DNA of 57,838 nucleotides from assembly GCF_000732615.1 (NCBI RefSeq), contig NZ_JPGL01000066.1:1-57838 (forward strand), read 5' to 3'. Both the position numbers and the translations under genes were made by a program. Position 1 is the stretch's first letter; each line of letters starts with the position of its first letter. The notes under the pieces are model-generated. The model was not told the DNA's origin, searched no databases, and saw only the letters and a program-made list of their open reading frames with translations. This document shows positions 36,043 through 45,004 of the stretch, piece by piece. Source of the stretch: Burkholderia paludis (lineage in GTDB: Bacteria; Pseudomonadota; Gammaproteobacteria; Burkholderiales; Burkholderiaceae).

Positions 36043-37551
36043 GCCGAAGACAACGGCCTCGACCATTTGCTTGCTCCACAGCCACTCGAGCAGCTGTTGC
36101 GCCCTGGCCGCTTCCATCGATCTGCCGAGAACCGCGATCAATTCGAGCGGATGCGTTGCCCGCGTCAGCATGTCGAGGAGCGGAAGCAGCGCCACGCCGT
36201 TCCAGAACGCGACGGGTCGGTCAAGACTCGGATGCTGCAAGGCGGGATGCGCGGTGACGCGGTCGCCGGTCGCGCAAGGCACCACGACAATGCCGGTATT
36301 GCGGGCGAAGCGGATCGGACTGTCCAAGGGAAACGGAGGCGCGGGTTCGCTGGACTGGGGCTGGTCCGACGGCACGCGCGCCCATTCGTCTTGCAGCGCC
36401 TGCGTCATGAGTTCCAGGCGCGCCGCGGTTTCGTCGCCGAGCGAGGACGTCGCAACCGTATCGGACGTCAACGCGGGCGTCGAGCGCAGGCGCCAGAAAG
36501 GCGATTCGGCGCACCACGCCTGACGGTAGTACCCGGCGGTCCATGCGAGGTGACGCGCCGCGCTTTCGATCAGGCGCGATTCGTAAAAGCGCTGCGCCAG
36601 TTCACGCTCCGACGCATCGCTTGCCCGGCACCACGTGTTGATCGCGATGGCGGCCTGGAGCGAGAAGCGCATCGCCTTCTCGACACCCGAGGACGAGATC
36701 GGGTCGAGCGCGAAGGCCGCGTCGCCGAGCCTGATGCGTCCGTCCTGCCAGGACAGCGCATCGACGTAGGGCGTCGATACGCACATGCGCGGCGGATCGC
36801 ACCAGGGCAAACCTGCCATGTCCTTGAACAACGCGCTTTGCGTGCAGGCGTTGCGCAAAACGGACTCCGGCTCGCGTTCGAGCGCGTCGTCCCGCGCGGC
36901 GGGATCGAACGTGAACATGACGCGGTAACGGCCGCCCGGCAGCGCAGCGCCCCACATCCATCCGTCATCGAGCGCATCCACGCGCGTGGCGGCATCGGCA
37001 TGCGCAGCCGGTGTTTCCATCGCGGCTTCGGCCCATACCGTGGACAGCCGACGCGCGTGCAAGCGCTGCGGCTCGCGCCGGCTCTGCCGGCCCCGGGCAT
37101 CGAGCAGCACGTGCGCGTCGACGTTCCGCAGCCCGTCGGGCGTAGCGATTTGCACGCGCCAGGCGCCGGGCGCTCCGTCGACTTGCACGAGGTTCGCCGG
37201 CCGCAGCACTTCCACGCCGCGCGCCACGGCCAGGCGCAGCAGCGCCGCGTCGAATGCGGCGCGCTCCACGACGGCGCCGTCGTGCGCCACCGTCTCGATC
37301 GATTCGCTCGTCCAGCGTACGCGCGTGGGCTTGCCTGCGAGGATGGGAACGGATTCGAGCGCCTCGTCCGCGTCGAGGTAGCCGATGATGTTTCTGACAC
37401 CCGGCGTCAGCGCTTCCCCGATCTGCGGACGAGGCCATAGCGGGCTTCGCTCGACGAGCAGCACGCGATGCCCGAGATGGTTCAGGCGAAGCGCCGCGCA
37501 CAGGCCGGCGGGACCGGCGCCGGTCACGAGCATGTCGAACGCGCGATTCAC
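36013..37551 (-). CDS. LodB-like FAD-dependent maturation flavoprotein
   Basis: The 512-aa flavoprotein has a GxGxxG FAD site (VTGAGPAGLCAALRLNHLG), the halogenase/monooxygenase-type GEALTPG stretch and GDAAFALDPISSSGVEKAMR. This fits LodB/GoxB and QhpG-like enzymes, which oxidise the tryptophan that becomes the quinone cofactor of the partner oxidase. The GTG start at 37551 overlaps the upstream radical SAM gene by four bases. The last residues (GGGDLAHA) are read from an IS3 relic, so the native C-terminus may have been replaced. Last gene of the seven-gene operon. Confidence 0.8.
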   Translation of the reverse strand: MNRAFDMLVTGAGPAGLCAALRLNHLGHRVLLVERSPLWPRPQIGEALTPGVRNIIGYLDADEALESVPILAGKPTRVRWTSESIETVAHDGAVVERAAFDAALLRLAVARGVEVLRPANLVQVDGAPGAWRVQIATPDGLRNVDAHVLLDARGRQSRREPQRLHARRLSTVWAEAAMETPAAHADAATRVDALDDGWMWGAALPGGRYRVMFTFDPAARDDALEREPESVLRNACTQSALFKDMAGLPWCDPPRMCVSTPYVDALSWQDGRIRLGDAAFALDPISSSGVEKAMRFSLQAAIAINTWCRASDASERELAQRFYESRLIESAARHLAWTAGYYRQAWCAESPFWRLRSTPALTSDTVATSSLGDETAARLELMTQALQDEWARVPSDQPQSSEPAPPFPLDSPIRFARNTGIVVVPCATGDRVTAHPALQHPSLDRPVAFWNGVALLPLLDMLTRATHPLELIAVLGRSMEAARAQQLLEWLWSKQMVEAVVFGAGGGDLAHA

Positions 37552-38960
37552 GCCGTTCCCGCACCGCTGGACGACGCGCCGGGCGAACCGGCATACCAGG
37601 CCGGCGCATGGCGCGCGAGCCTGCCGTGCGCGCCGATTGCATAGTGCAGCCAGCCGCGGATGTAATCGCAGGCGCTGCGTCCGCGCTCGAGGACCTCGTG
37701 ATGGCATCCGCCGCCGCAAAGATAGCGCGCCCAACATCCATTGCAGGGCTGTTGCTGGTGCACGTGACGCTCGGCGAGCCAGATCGTCTGGCGCGCCTGA
37801 TCGACGCCCGTGGAGAGATGCCCCATGACGCCGGCCTCGTCGCCGACGAAGCGGTGACACGCCGCCAGCTCGCCATCGGCGGAGACGCCGAAGTACCCCG
37901 CCCCGGCGCCGCACGGATACGGCCGATGCGTGCCGCGCTGGATTTCGCGCAGCGCGTTCTGCATGTTCGAGAACGGGTAGCGCTCCCCGCGCATGACCTT
38001 TTGCTCGAACGCGAGCCCGCAGGCGATCATCCCTTGCAGCATGTCTGCCATATCGGCCGGGCCCATTTCCGCGCGGCCGTTCGACGCGCGCAGCAGCGGC
38101 GAGAAGCCGACGCTGTGGAACCCCATGTCGACGAAAGTATCGAGCGTACTCGGCAAATCGAGATTGAACGGCGTGACGGTCACGCGCGCCGAGACCTGCA
38201 TGCGCCGCTGGCGCGCAAGCAACGGCGTGACCCGCTCGACGATGTGATCGAACGAACCCATGCCGCCCTTGAACGGACGCAAGCGGTCATGCACGGGCGC
38301 GGGGCCGTCGAGGCTGACGGTGACCGCGAAGCCGTGCTCTTCGAAGAACGCGCCGTCGTCTTCCTGCAGCAGGCTACCGTTCGTCGTCACGGAAAACTGG
38401 CATCGGATTCCGCGGGCATCGGCGCGCTCCCGCGCGTGGACGGTCGCCGCGCGCAGCACCGCGCGATTGGCGAGCGGCTCACCGCCCATGAACGCAAGAT
38501 TGATCTTGCCGCCCTCGCTCGCCTGCTCGATCAGCAGGTCGACTGCCGCCAGCGCGGTTTCGAGCGGCATGTTCTTCGCCTTGCCGCCAAATTCCCCTTG
38601 CTGCGCGTAGCAATAAGTGCAGCCGAGATTGCATTTCTGCGCGACGGCAAGCGACAGCGCGTGCACCGGCATCTCGGTCAAAGGCTCGTCGCCGATCGCC
38701 GGGCGCATGTCGAGCCCGCGGCTCGCGACCAGCGAGTCGACGGCCTGCGCATCCCCGTCCTCGAGCGCCGCCTGAAACGCGTCATGCAGATCGTGCGGCA
38801 CATGAAACAGGCGGCTTCCGTTCACGAGCAACAGTTGCGCGCCCTCCGCATCCTCGACCATGTGGATTCCGGGATGCCGCGGGCGCGACGCCTCGACGAT
38901 GTGCGCCGCCATCGCCGAGGCCAGCGGCGCGAGCGGCTCGACAGCGCGGTCAGGTTTCAT
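37548..38960 (-). CDS. Radical SAM/SPASM maturase, PeaB/QhpD-like
   Basis: The 470-aa enzyme has the radical SAM motif CNLGCTYC (C-X3-C-X2-C near residue 110-117) and FMGGEPL. A C-terminal SPASM region follows with CGAGAGYFGVSADGELAACH, CNGCWARYLCGGGC and a further Cys in SACDYIRGW. This arrangement matches the maturases of quinohemoprotein amine dehydrogenase, which install thioether cross-links in the cofactor subunit. ATG at 38960 is preferred because AAGG then has a six-base spacing (38966 is possible). It overlaps the upstream gene. The likely substrate is the neighbouring LodA-like subunit or another operon product. Confidence 0.88.
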   Translation of the reverse strand: MKPDRAVEPLAPLASAMAAHIVEASRPRHPGIHMVEDAEGAQLLLVNGSRLFHVPHDLHDAFQAALEDGDAQAVDSLVASRGLDMRPAIGDEPLTEMPVHALSLAVAQKCNLGCTYCYAQQGEFGGKAKNMPLETALAAVDLLIEQASEGGKINLAFMGGEPLANRAVLRAATVHARERADARGIRCQFSVTTNGSLLQEDDGAFFEEHGFAVTVSLDGPAPVHDRLRPFKGGMGSFDHIVERVTPLLARQRRMQVSARVTVTPFNLDLPSTLDTFVDMGFHSVGFSPLLRASNGRAEMGPADMADMLQGMIACGLAFEQKVMRGERYPFSNMQNALREIQRGTHRPYPCGAGAGYFGVSADGELAACHRFVGDEAGVMGHLSTGVDQARQTIWLAERHVHQQQPCNGCWARYLCGGGCHHEVLERGRSACDYIRGWLHYAIGAHGRLARHAPAWYAGSPGASSSGAGTA

Positions 38961-39813
38961 CGGCATCCTTGCCGCGGATCACGAACTGCAGATCCTCCTG
39001 CCAGGACCGGAACAGATCGTCGTATGACCACAACCGTGTGTCGACGCGATTGTCCGGCACGTAGGTGCCCGTGCGGCGCTTGGAGAACCACATGTCGCCG
39101 CGCGCCAGCCCGTCGTCGCCCGGCTCGACATTGACGAAGTCGGGTCGCGACGCGGCCCAGTAGTAGCACGCGCATTCGCGATAGTCGTTCTGCCAGGGCG
39201 CGCAGAGGCCTTGCGTCAGCTCGCCCGGCTTCAGCATCTCGAGGTTGAAGCTGGCGGTGTCGCCCTCGAAAAAGCGCCGCAGCGTGAGCGTCACCTTCAG
39301 CGTCTCGGTTTTGCCGTGGTCGTAGTACACCTCTTCCAGCGCGTTCTCGTGAGCCGTGAATTCACATTCGACCGGCTTGCCCTGCAAATGCACGATGCGG
39401 GCGATGGAGTTCGACCACTCCATGAACGACACCGCATTGGGGTTGGGCACGCTCGCCAGCGTGACAGGATCCCCGCCTGGCAGCACCGGCCCTTTCGTGA
39501 GGACCATCGTGCCGACCTTGTGGCCGTCGAAGCTCAGCAGGCGGCGCGACTTGAGATGCTCGTAGCCCGGCTCCGCATCGATGACGTAGTTGTTGTTCTC
39601 GACGAGGGTGATGCCGACGAATGCGCGCCGCCAGAAATTGCGGAAATCGAACTCAAGGCCCGGGAAGCAATTCGAAATCGCCGTGCGCGGCAGCACCGAG
39701 ACCGGGTTGCCCACGCCGCGATGGTGAATCTGCGCGGTCAGGTTGGACGCGCGGATCTCGCCGTTGCCGGGTTGCTCGCGGTCTTTCGGAACGTTCGGAT
39801 CGTTAGCCGACAT
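38950..39813 (-). CDS. LodA-like quinoprotein, C-terminal-half subunit
   Basis: The 287-aa product resembles the catalytic C-terminal half of LodA/GoxA oxidases. RTAISNCFPGLEFDFRNFW corresponds to their cysteine-containing FPGIE region. CAPWQNDYRECACYYWAA, then SRPDFVNV, corresponds to the PWQ-D-C-WW-RPD region holding the cofactor tryptophan. By this comparison Cys49 and Trp207 are candidate partners of a cysteine tryptophylquinone. A strong AAGGGAG seven bases before ATG 39813 supports a genuine start rather than a frameshifted fusion. It overlaps the preceding gene by 11 bp. No signal peptide is seen. Assignment is by motif recall and should be tested by profile search. Confidence 0.72.
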   Translation of the reverse strand: MSANDPNVPKDREQPGNGEIRASNLTAQIHHRGVGNPVSVLPRTAISNCFPGLEFDFRNFWRRAFVGITLVENNNYVIDAEPGYEHLKSRRLLSFDGHKVGTMVLTKGPVLPGGDPVTLASVPNPNAVSFMEWSNSIARIVHLQGKPVECEFTAHENALEEVYYDHGKTETLKVTLTLRRFFEGDTASFNLEMLKPGELTQGLCAPWQNDYRECACYYWAASRPDFVNVEPGDDGLARGDMWFSKRRTGTYVPDNRVDTRLWSYDDLFRSWQEDLQFVIRGKDADET

Positions 39814-41239
39814 GCTTGTCTCCCTTCGGATCAGGTTGTCCGAACATCGCGTCTCGCGCCGCCTTGATCACCAGGTTGATGTGGCGGCGCGTGAGCGTCA
39901 GGCTGCGGCCATCCGCCCCGCGCATCAGGGCCGGCATCTTGCGCAAGCCCTCGGCGGTCAGGTCGCCGATGTCCTCGGGCTGGCGCATCAGCTTGGCGAA
40001 CCACGGCGCGCCACCCGCCGCCAGCGTGCTGAACACGCGCTCGTGCAGCGCACGCAGCGCGAGATTGTCGACGATCGATTCGGCGGCGATCGGCTCGTAA
40101 TAGCGCTCGAAGTCGGCCGTGTTCTGCCGCACCATCGTGCTCGCGACGTTGAGCCTGCCGTTGACCGGGTTGCCGTTCATGACGGCGGTGTTCATGAGGC
40201 GGATCGTTTCGAGCGCGCGCAGGACGATCTCCGTGGCTTCGTCGATCGATACGCCCTCTTCCGGGACGCGGATGCCGTGGAGGATCTGCTCCATCTCGTC
40301 GGACACCACGCGCACCGGCATGGTGTCGGGCGCATAGGCCGGCGGCCCGGCGCCGATATAGCCGTGCGCGCGCAGCGTGGAGCCGTCCTTCCTCGTCAGC
40401 ACGACCTGCACGTGGCCGTCGCATTCGTCGTCGAGATAGCCCCAGCTGACCTGATTGCCGTCCTTGTCGGCGTATCCGGCAAAAATCTGCGCGGGGTTGG
40501 TCGGCGCGGGATGCTCCTTCGTGGGGCCGTCCGCCTCCCTGAAGCCGAGCCACTTGCCGGGCTTCTCCGCGTAGAGCAGCAGATCGTCGCGATCGATGAC
40601 GGGATCGGGCTTCAGTTCGTCTTCGCGTTCCTTGTCCGAGGTGCGGCGCACCAGCCGCGTGCCGTACACGATGCCCGCGGCAGGGGTGTAGCGCAGGCGG
40701 ATCTCGGGGAACTGCGCCGTCGGCTTGACGAACTGGACCTGGCCGAGCGGAAGATGCCGTCCCTCGCGAAAGTGCTCGCAATGGCCTTGCATCGCGTGCC
40801 GCTTGTGATCCTTGAGGCCGGTCAGGTTCGCGTAGATCTTGTCGTTCGCATCGTTGGTGCGGCGGTAGATCTTGATGTTGCCCAGATGGATATCCCAGTG
40901 CAGGGCGTCGAGATCGAGTTGTTCCTTCGCGAGCAATTGCAGCGTGAGCGGCTGCAGCGTATGGGGCGCCTCGCTCGTGCGCGCAAACACTTCGAGAAAC
41001 GGCGCGACAGGCCGCACTTTCCTGTTCTCGTCCTTGAAGCGAATCGTGTCGGGCACATAGGCCTTCACGATCTCGCCGCTTTCGGGATCCACCTCCAGCG
41101 TGGTCTGCGGCACGATGCGTCGAAAGTCGAGCGGTTTGTCGGGATCGACGACGAGGTCGAACGCTTCCAGCGGCGTGGCCGCGGCGCCCAGCCTGCCGAC
41201 CGCGACGGGCGGCAGAATCCGGAGTTCCAGTATCGGCAT
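39803..41239 (-). CDS. LodA-like quinoprotein, N-terminal-half subunit
   Basis: The 478-aa product resembles the N-terminal half of LodA. ILPPVAVGRLG near residue 8 recalls the IHP-GVAR-G start, FKDENRKVRPVAPFLEVF (68-85) recalls the KD-G-IKRQAARF block, and WGYLDDECDGHV (266-277) with GAGPPAYAP (297-304) recalls the WYDD-SDGPV and PPxFAP blocks. It ends where a full-length LodA would continue into the Cys/Trp cofactor region, which is here encoded by the next gene. The two add up to 765 aa, near the usual length. ATG at 41239 follows AGGAGCCGCAC. Confidence 0.7.
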   Translation of the reverse strand: MPILELRILPPVAVGRLGAAATPLEAFDLVVDPDKPLDFRRIVPQTTLEVDPESGEIVKAYVPDTIRFKDENRKVRPVAPFLEVFARTSEAPHTLQPLTLQLLAKEQLDLDALHWDIHLGNIKIYRRTNDANDKIYANLTGLKDHKRHAMQGHCEHFREGRHLPLGQVQFVKPTAQFPEIRLRYTPAAGIVYGTRLVRRTSDKEREDELKPDPVIDRDDLLLYAEKPGKWLGFREADGPTKEHPAPTNPAQIFAGYADKDGNQVSWGYLDDECDGHVQVVLTRKDGSTLRAHGYIGAGPPAYAPDTMPVRVVSDEMEQILHGIRVPEEGVSIDEATEIVLRALETIRLMNTAVMNGNPVNGRLNVASTMVRQNTADFERYYEPIAAESIVDNLALRALHERVFSTLAAGGAPWFAKLMRQPEDIGDLTAEGLRKMPALMRGADGRSLTLTRRHINLVIKAARDAMFGQPDPKGDKHVG

Positions 41240-41248
41240 GTGCGGCTC

Positions 41249-42763
41249 CTAGAGTAACGCCGGGTCGACGCCGCCGGACAGGATGCGCCGGGCGACAGCC
41301 GCCAGGCTCTTGTCGGCTTCGCGCAGACTGAGCAAATACGGATGGCGCGCGGCATCGGTCCTGGCCAGCAAATCCACCACGAGGTTCTCCGAGGCCGCGA
41401 GCAGATCGAGGTGCCCGCGCCAGCGGTTTGCCTCGCCGAACGGACTGTCGAGCGTATAGGGCATCTGGAACGGCGGCCCCGCGAGCGGCGCGTCCGCCGC
41501 AGTCGACACGCGCGACTGCATCAGGATCTCCGAGAGCGCACGCAGGTTGTACATCTCGCCGAACGCCGCATTGACGATCGTGCCGCGCGGCGTGAACTGC
41601 CCGGCCGCATTGAGCCCGCCGTAGAGCGTGAAGCTGTGGATCAGATACTGCAGCAGCATGCGGTAGCGCAGGTTGAACAGCGACGCCCACCGCTTTGTCA
41701 CCGTCTCGGTGATGGGCGTCGCGGGTGCGCCGTTCAGTGCCCGCACGAGCTCGGGATCGAGCGCCACGTAGGGATTGACCGCAACGGGCCGCGAGGGCCG
41801 CCAGGTGTCGTCCACCTTCGCCGCGTGCAGCTCGGCCGCCGCTGCCGGATAGGCTTCCGTCCAGACTTCTTCGAGAAAACCGTCGGGGCGTGCGGCAAGC
41901 CAGATGTCGGCGCCGCACAGCTCGCCTTCGAGGACGGCAAGCATCTCGACATAGATCCGCAAAAAGCGCGCGAAATGCGAGGGCTCCTTGCCGTGGGGCG
42001 CCTCCCCTTGCTCGGAGATTTTTTCCAGCGCGTTCACCGCGTCGTCGCGCGAGGTGGCGGGCATCACGAGCACGTCCGGCGTGCCGCCTAGCGAGCGACC
42101 GCCGCCGCTGCCCCGGTGGCCGCCCTTGTACCCGCGTCCCCATTCGGCGAAATCCGCCTGGCAGCGGTAGGTGTCGGCCTGGAAGACATCGTCCGGCAGA
42201 TGGTCCCTGACGAGCGGAATCAGCGTATGAAACAGCTCGGCGACCTTATGAGGCCTGGACACCTGATTTCCGACGCGTCGGCGGATATCCTCGCCCAGCT
42301 CGCCGCCGTCCCAATCGAGCGGCGCCTCCGTATAGACGTATTTCGCGAGCGAATCCAGCGTCAGCGGTTCGAGCATGAAAGGGAACGGATAGAACGGCGT
42401 ATCCCACGGGTAATCGTCACGCTCGAAATGCAAGGGCGAGCCGATCAGACGCAGCACGTTCTGCACCGTGATCAGGTGGCCCATCTCCTCCTTGGCAATG
42501 CCGAGGATGGTTTCCTGCCAGTTGCGGACCGTGTCGCGAAACGCCTCCGGCACCTGCGGCCCGCCCAGCGAATAGCCCGCGTACAGGTACTGCACCATCA
42601 GGCAATGCTCGATTTCCGCGTCGATGGACAGCAGATAGGTGACGTAGTCACGCGTCGAGAGCTCATGCTTGATGAAGTCTTCGTCGACCGGCTCGCCAAG
42701 CGCAAGCCGCTCCTGGGATGAACCGCCGGGCGCGAGATGCCGCCACAATCTGAGAGATTGCAT
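41249..42763 (-). CDS. Ferritin-like protein related to the VioB/RebD C-terminal domain
   Basis: The 504-aa product has an N-terminal ferritin-like domain. AEIEHCLMVQYLYAGYSL (Glu52) and ILGIAKEEMGHLITVQN (ExxH, Glu93/His96) are likely metal ligands, followed by FMLEPLTLDSLAKYVYTEAP. The same pattern lies in the C-terminal part of VioB, the iminophenyl-pyruvate dimer synthase of violacein formation. The second half (after about residue 280) is helical and unassigned. AAGGAGCGGC precedes ATG 42763, and the LodA-like N-subunit gene starts nine bases after its stop. Metal-dependent oxidation or imine coupling is plausible but unproven. Confidence 0.72.
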   Translation of the reverse strand: MQSLRLWRHLAPGGSSQERLALGEPVDEDFIKHELSTRDYVTYLLSIDAEIEHCLMVQYLYAGYSLGGPQVPEAFRDTVRNWQETILGIAKEEMGHLITVQNVLRLIGSPLHFERDDYPWDTPFYPFPFMLEPLTLDSLAKYVYTEAPLDWDGGELGEDIRRRVGNQVSRPHKVAELFHTLIPLVRDHLPDDVFQADTYRCQADFAEWGRGYKGGHRGSGGGRSLGGTPDVLVMPATSRDDAVNALEKISEQGEAPHGKEPSHFARFLRIYVEMLAVLEGELCGADIWLAARPDGFLEEVWTEAYPAAAAELHAAKVDDTWRPSRPVAVNPYVALDPELVRALNGAPATPITETVTKRWASLFNLRYRMLLQYLIHSFTLYGGLNAAGQFTPRGTIVNAAFGEMYNLRALSEILMQSRVSTAADAPLAGPPFQMPYTLDSPFGEANRWRGHLDLLAASENLVVDLLARTDAARHPYLLSLREADKSLAAVARRILSGGVDPALL

Positions 42764-42979
42764 TGCCGCTCCTTATTATTACCTGCGTCTGAAAAAGAGG
42801 GTCGTGCAGCACTACAGGGAATGGCCGGTACTCCGGTATCGACGCGCGCCCAACGTCTTTCGACTGGCCGCGCGGTCGTTCGAGCGGGCGCGTCACCGCC
42901 CCTCCCGCTCGTCCTTCCCGGCTCCGGCACTCCGCAGCGATCCGCGGCGCGTTTGACTGCGACCGCATGCGCCGAACCA

Positions 42980-44971
42980 TCAGGTTGGCTGGCAGATGAA
43001 CGGGTATTCAGAATCGTCGATCAACGGCTCGATGTCGAAGAAGTCGTTGAGCACCGATTCCGCCGTGCAATAGGCGCCTTCCACCCAGGCCTGATCGTTC
43101 GAGTAGCATTCCCCGACGATAAAGACGGGGGCATCCTTGCCGTCGATCAGCTGCGACGGCTTGCGTATTTTTTGCTGGACGTCGGCAATGTCGTAGTGCG
43201 CAGCCCACGCATGGTAGCCAGCGCGGAACGGCGGCAGCGACCAGTCGACATAGGCCGCCTCGAGCGGCTCGGGCACGTCCGCAAAGTCCGAGTTCGGCCC
43301 GAAGTGCAATTCCGCCAGCTGCTTGCGCAGCATCTTGACCATTCTGCCGGGCACCTTGCGCGGCCCGATCAGGGGCTGGATATCGTCGGCGATCGGCACA
43401 TGCCGCTCTTCCTTCGGCCCGAGCTCCAGCTCGCGCCAGAACGTAGTGAAGGCTTCGTCGTCGTAGGAAGCCAGCAGGCCGTACACCGGCTTTGCATTCT
43501 TGTCGGCGGCGTTGTTGCCGAAGTAGACCACCATGCGGATCGGCGTGTCGGTCACGCTCGGCCCCATGGTGTTGCGCTTGGCGACGGCGAGCAGCAGCGT
43601 TTCCTGTTTGACGGTCATCCGCTCGTCGGCAGCTTGTTCCACAGCCTTGACCAGCGCGTCGGCGCTCGCGAACTGGACATTCAGGATCGCGTCCGAACCG
43701 GACATCGCCTGCACGAACACCGGCGGGAAATCCTGCTCCTTGAGCGACGCGATCACGGCATCCGTTACTTCATAGCCATCGATCTTCGGCGGATAGGGCG
43801 TAGCCGGGTCCGACCACCATTCATTCTCGAAGAACATGCCGACCTTGTAGGACGGTTGCATGATGGACGACTCGAGATAGAGCCTGACCTTCCGGTCGTT
43901 CAGGACGTCCAGTCCGCCCCGGTCGTCATAGCGGGAGCCCTGCGCGACCTGTTCGAGTGCCGCGCGCGGCATGGCCAGCCAGGCGGCCGCCGTGGTCCGA
44001 CGGGCCGCCTCTCGGTAAGGATCGTCCCGCGTCGCGATCGTGTAATGGACGACGCCGTTCTCGACGTGGATCGAGCGCAGCCGCTGGTTCGGGTAATACT
44101 GAAGCGTGACGCCGCGCTGCTTCGCCAACTGCTCGATGGCCGCGAACAATGCGTGGAACATGCCCGAGTAGCCGGTCGTCAGCGTCATGTACTGATTGCC
44201 CGGCGTGAATTCGTTGTTCGACTCGAAGGCGACCGCGGCATTCCAGTTGATCACGTTGGACGAGTATCCGTTGCCGTCCGCGGCGTACTGATAGCCTTCC
44301 GAGCCGAGCTGGTCGTACATCAGGTTCCAGTAGCCGATGTCCTTGAGCAAATCGCCTTTCTGGAAGATGGAGCTCGACGGCAGTTCGGCCGTGATGCGGC
44401 CATGCTGATAGAACTCGTCCCACTGCTTGCGCGTGCTCGGACCAGTGGTGCTCGTCACCGACAACGCTTCGACGACGGCGAAGCCCTGATCGGGCGTGGT
44501 CGCGGCGCCAAAGTTGTTGGCCGCGTACGGCGCCGGCGTGCGCGAGGAAATATCGCTTTGATAGAGATTCCTGGCGCGCAGGTAGTAAAGGGGATCGCTC
44601 GATTCGTTGAAAGGCACCGCATAGCGGTCGAGCCCGAGCTTGGCGATCACCGTCGTGACCAGCCGGTGGCCCGGCGCTTTACCGTCGTTCTTGCCGTTCC
44701 ATTGCGAATAGCGCATGCCGCCCAGCTCGAGGTACGAATGGTCGGGATTGTTCTGGTAGTGCCAGGTGCAGACCCGGGCGCCGGGCGCACGGGTGCCCTG
44801 AAATTCCTTCGAGAAATCGTACTTGCCCCAGTCGAAGAGTTCCAGGACGTCACCCTGCTGCAACTGCCGATGCGGATCGCCCCCCGCTCGCGTCTGGCCG
44901 TTCAACAGTCGCCAGGCCGTGTACAGACCGGCGGCACCGCATCCGAAGATCGAATAGGTCTTGCTTGCCAT
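42980..44971 (-). CDS. Flavin amine oxidase family L-amino-acid oxidase-like protein
   Basis: The 663-aa flavoprotein begins with a Rossmann FAD site (IFGCGAAGLYTAWRLL), has the LELGGMRYSQW region common in L-amino-acid oxidases and ends with the C-terminal FAD motif FIVGECYSNDQAWVEGAYCTAESVL. Length fits large bacterial L-amino-acid oxidases. Such enzymes release an imino or keto acid, ammonia and hydrogen peroxide. No signal peptide is seen. It lies between a SolA-like oxidase and the ferritin-like gene, with a 216-bp gap to the latter that might hold an internal promoter. Confidence 0.82.
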   Translation of the reverse strand: MASKTYSIFGCGAAGLYTAWRLLNGQTRAGGDPHRQLQQGDVLELFDWGKYDFSKEFQGTRAPGARVCTWHYQNNPDHSYLELGGMRYSQWNGKNDGKAPGHRLVTTVIAKLGLDRYAVPFNESSDPLYYLRARNLYQSDISSRTPAPYAANNFGAATTPDQGFAVVEALSVTSTTGPSTRKQWDEFYQHGRITAELPSSSIFQKGDLLKDIGYWNLMYDQLGSEGYQYAADGNGYSSNVINWNAAVAFESNNEFTPGNQYMTLTTGYSGMFHALFAAIEQLAKQRGVTLQYYPNQRLRSIHVENGVVHYTIATRDDPYREAARRTTAAAWLAMPRAALEQVAQGSRYDDRGGLDVLNDRKVRLYLESSIMQPSYKVGMFFENEWWSDPATPYPPKIDGYEVTDAVIASLKEQDFPPVFVQAMSGSDAILNVQFASADALVKAVEQAADERMTVKQETLLLAVAKRNTMGPSVTDTPIRMVVYFGNNAADKNAKPVYGLLASYDDEAFTTFWRELELGPKEERHVPIADDIQPLIGPRKVPGRMVKMLRKQLAELHFGPNSDFADVPEPLEAAYVDWSLPPFRAGYHAWAAHYDIADVQQKIRKPSQLIDGKDAPVFIVGECYSNDQAWVEGAYCTAESVLNDFFDIEPLIDDSEYPFICQPT

Positions 44972-45004
44972 GGTGTCCTGCTCCCGTAGATGCCCGGCCC
45001 GTGC

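Noticed and set aside
39803..39813. Frameshift joining the two LodA-like halves into one gene
   Set aside because: The downstream frame has its own ATG with an AAGGGAG site at good spacing, and the overlap ATGTCGGCTAA is a usual coupling junction.
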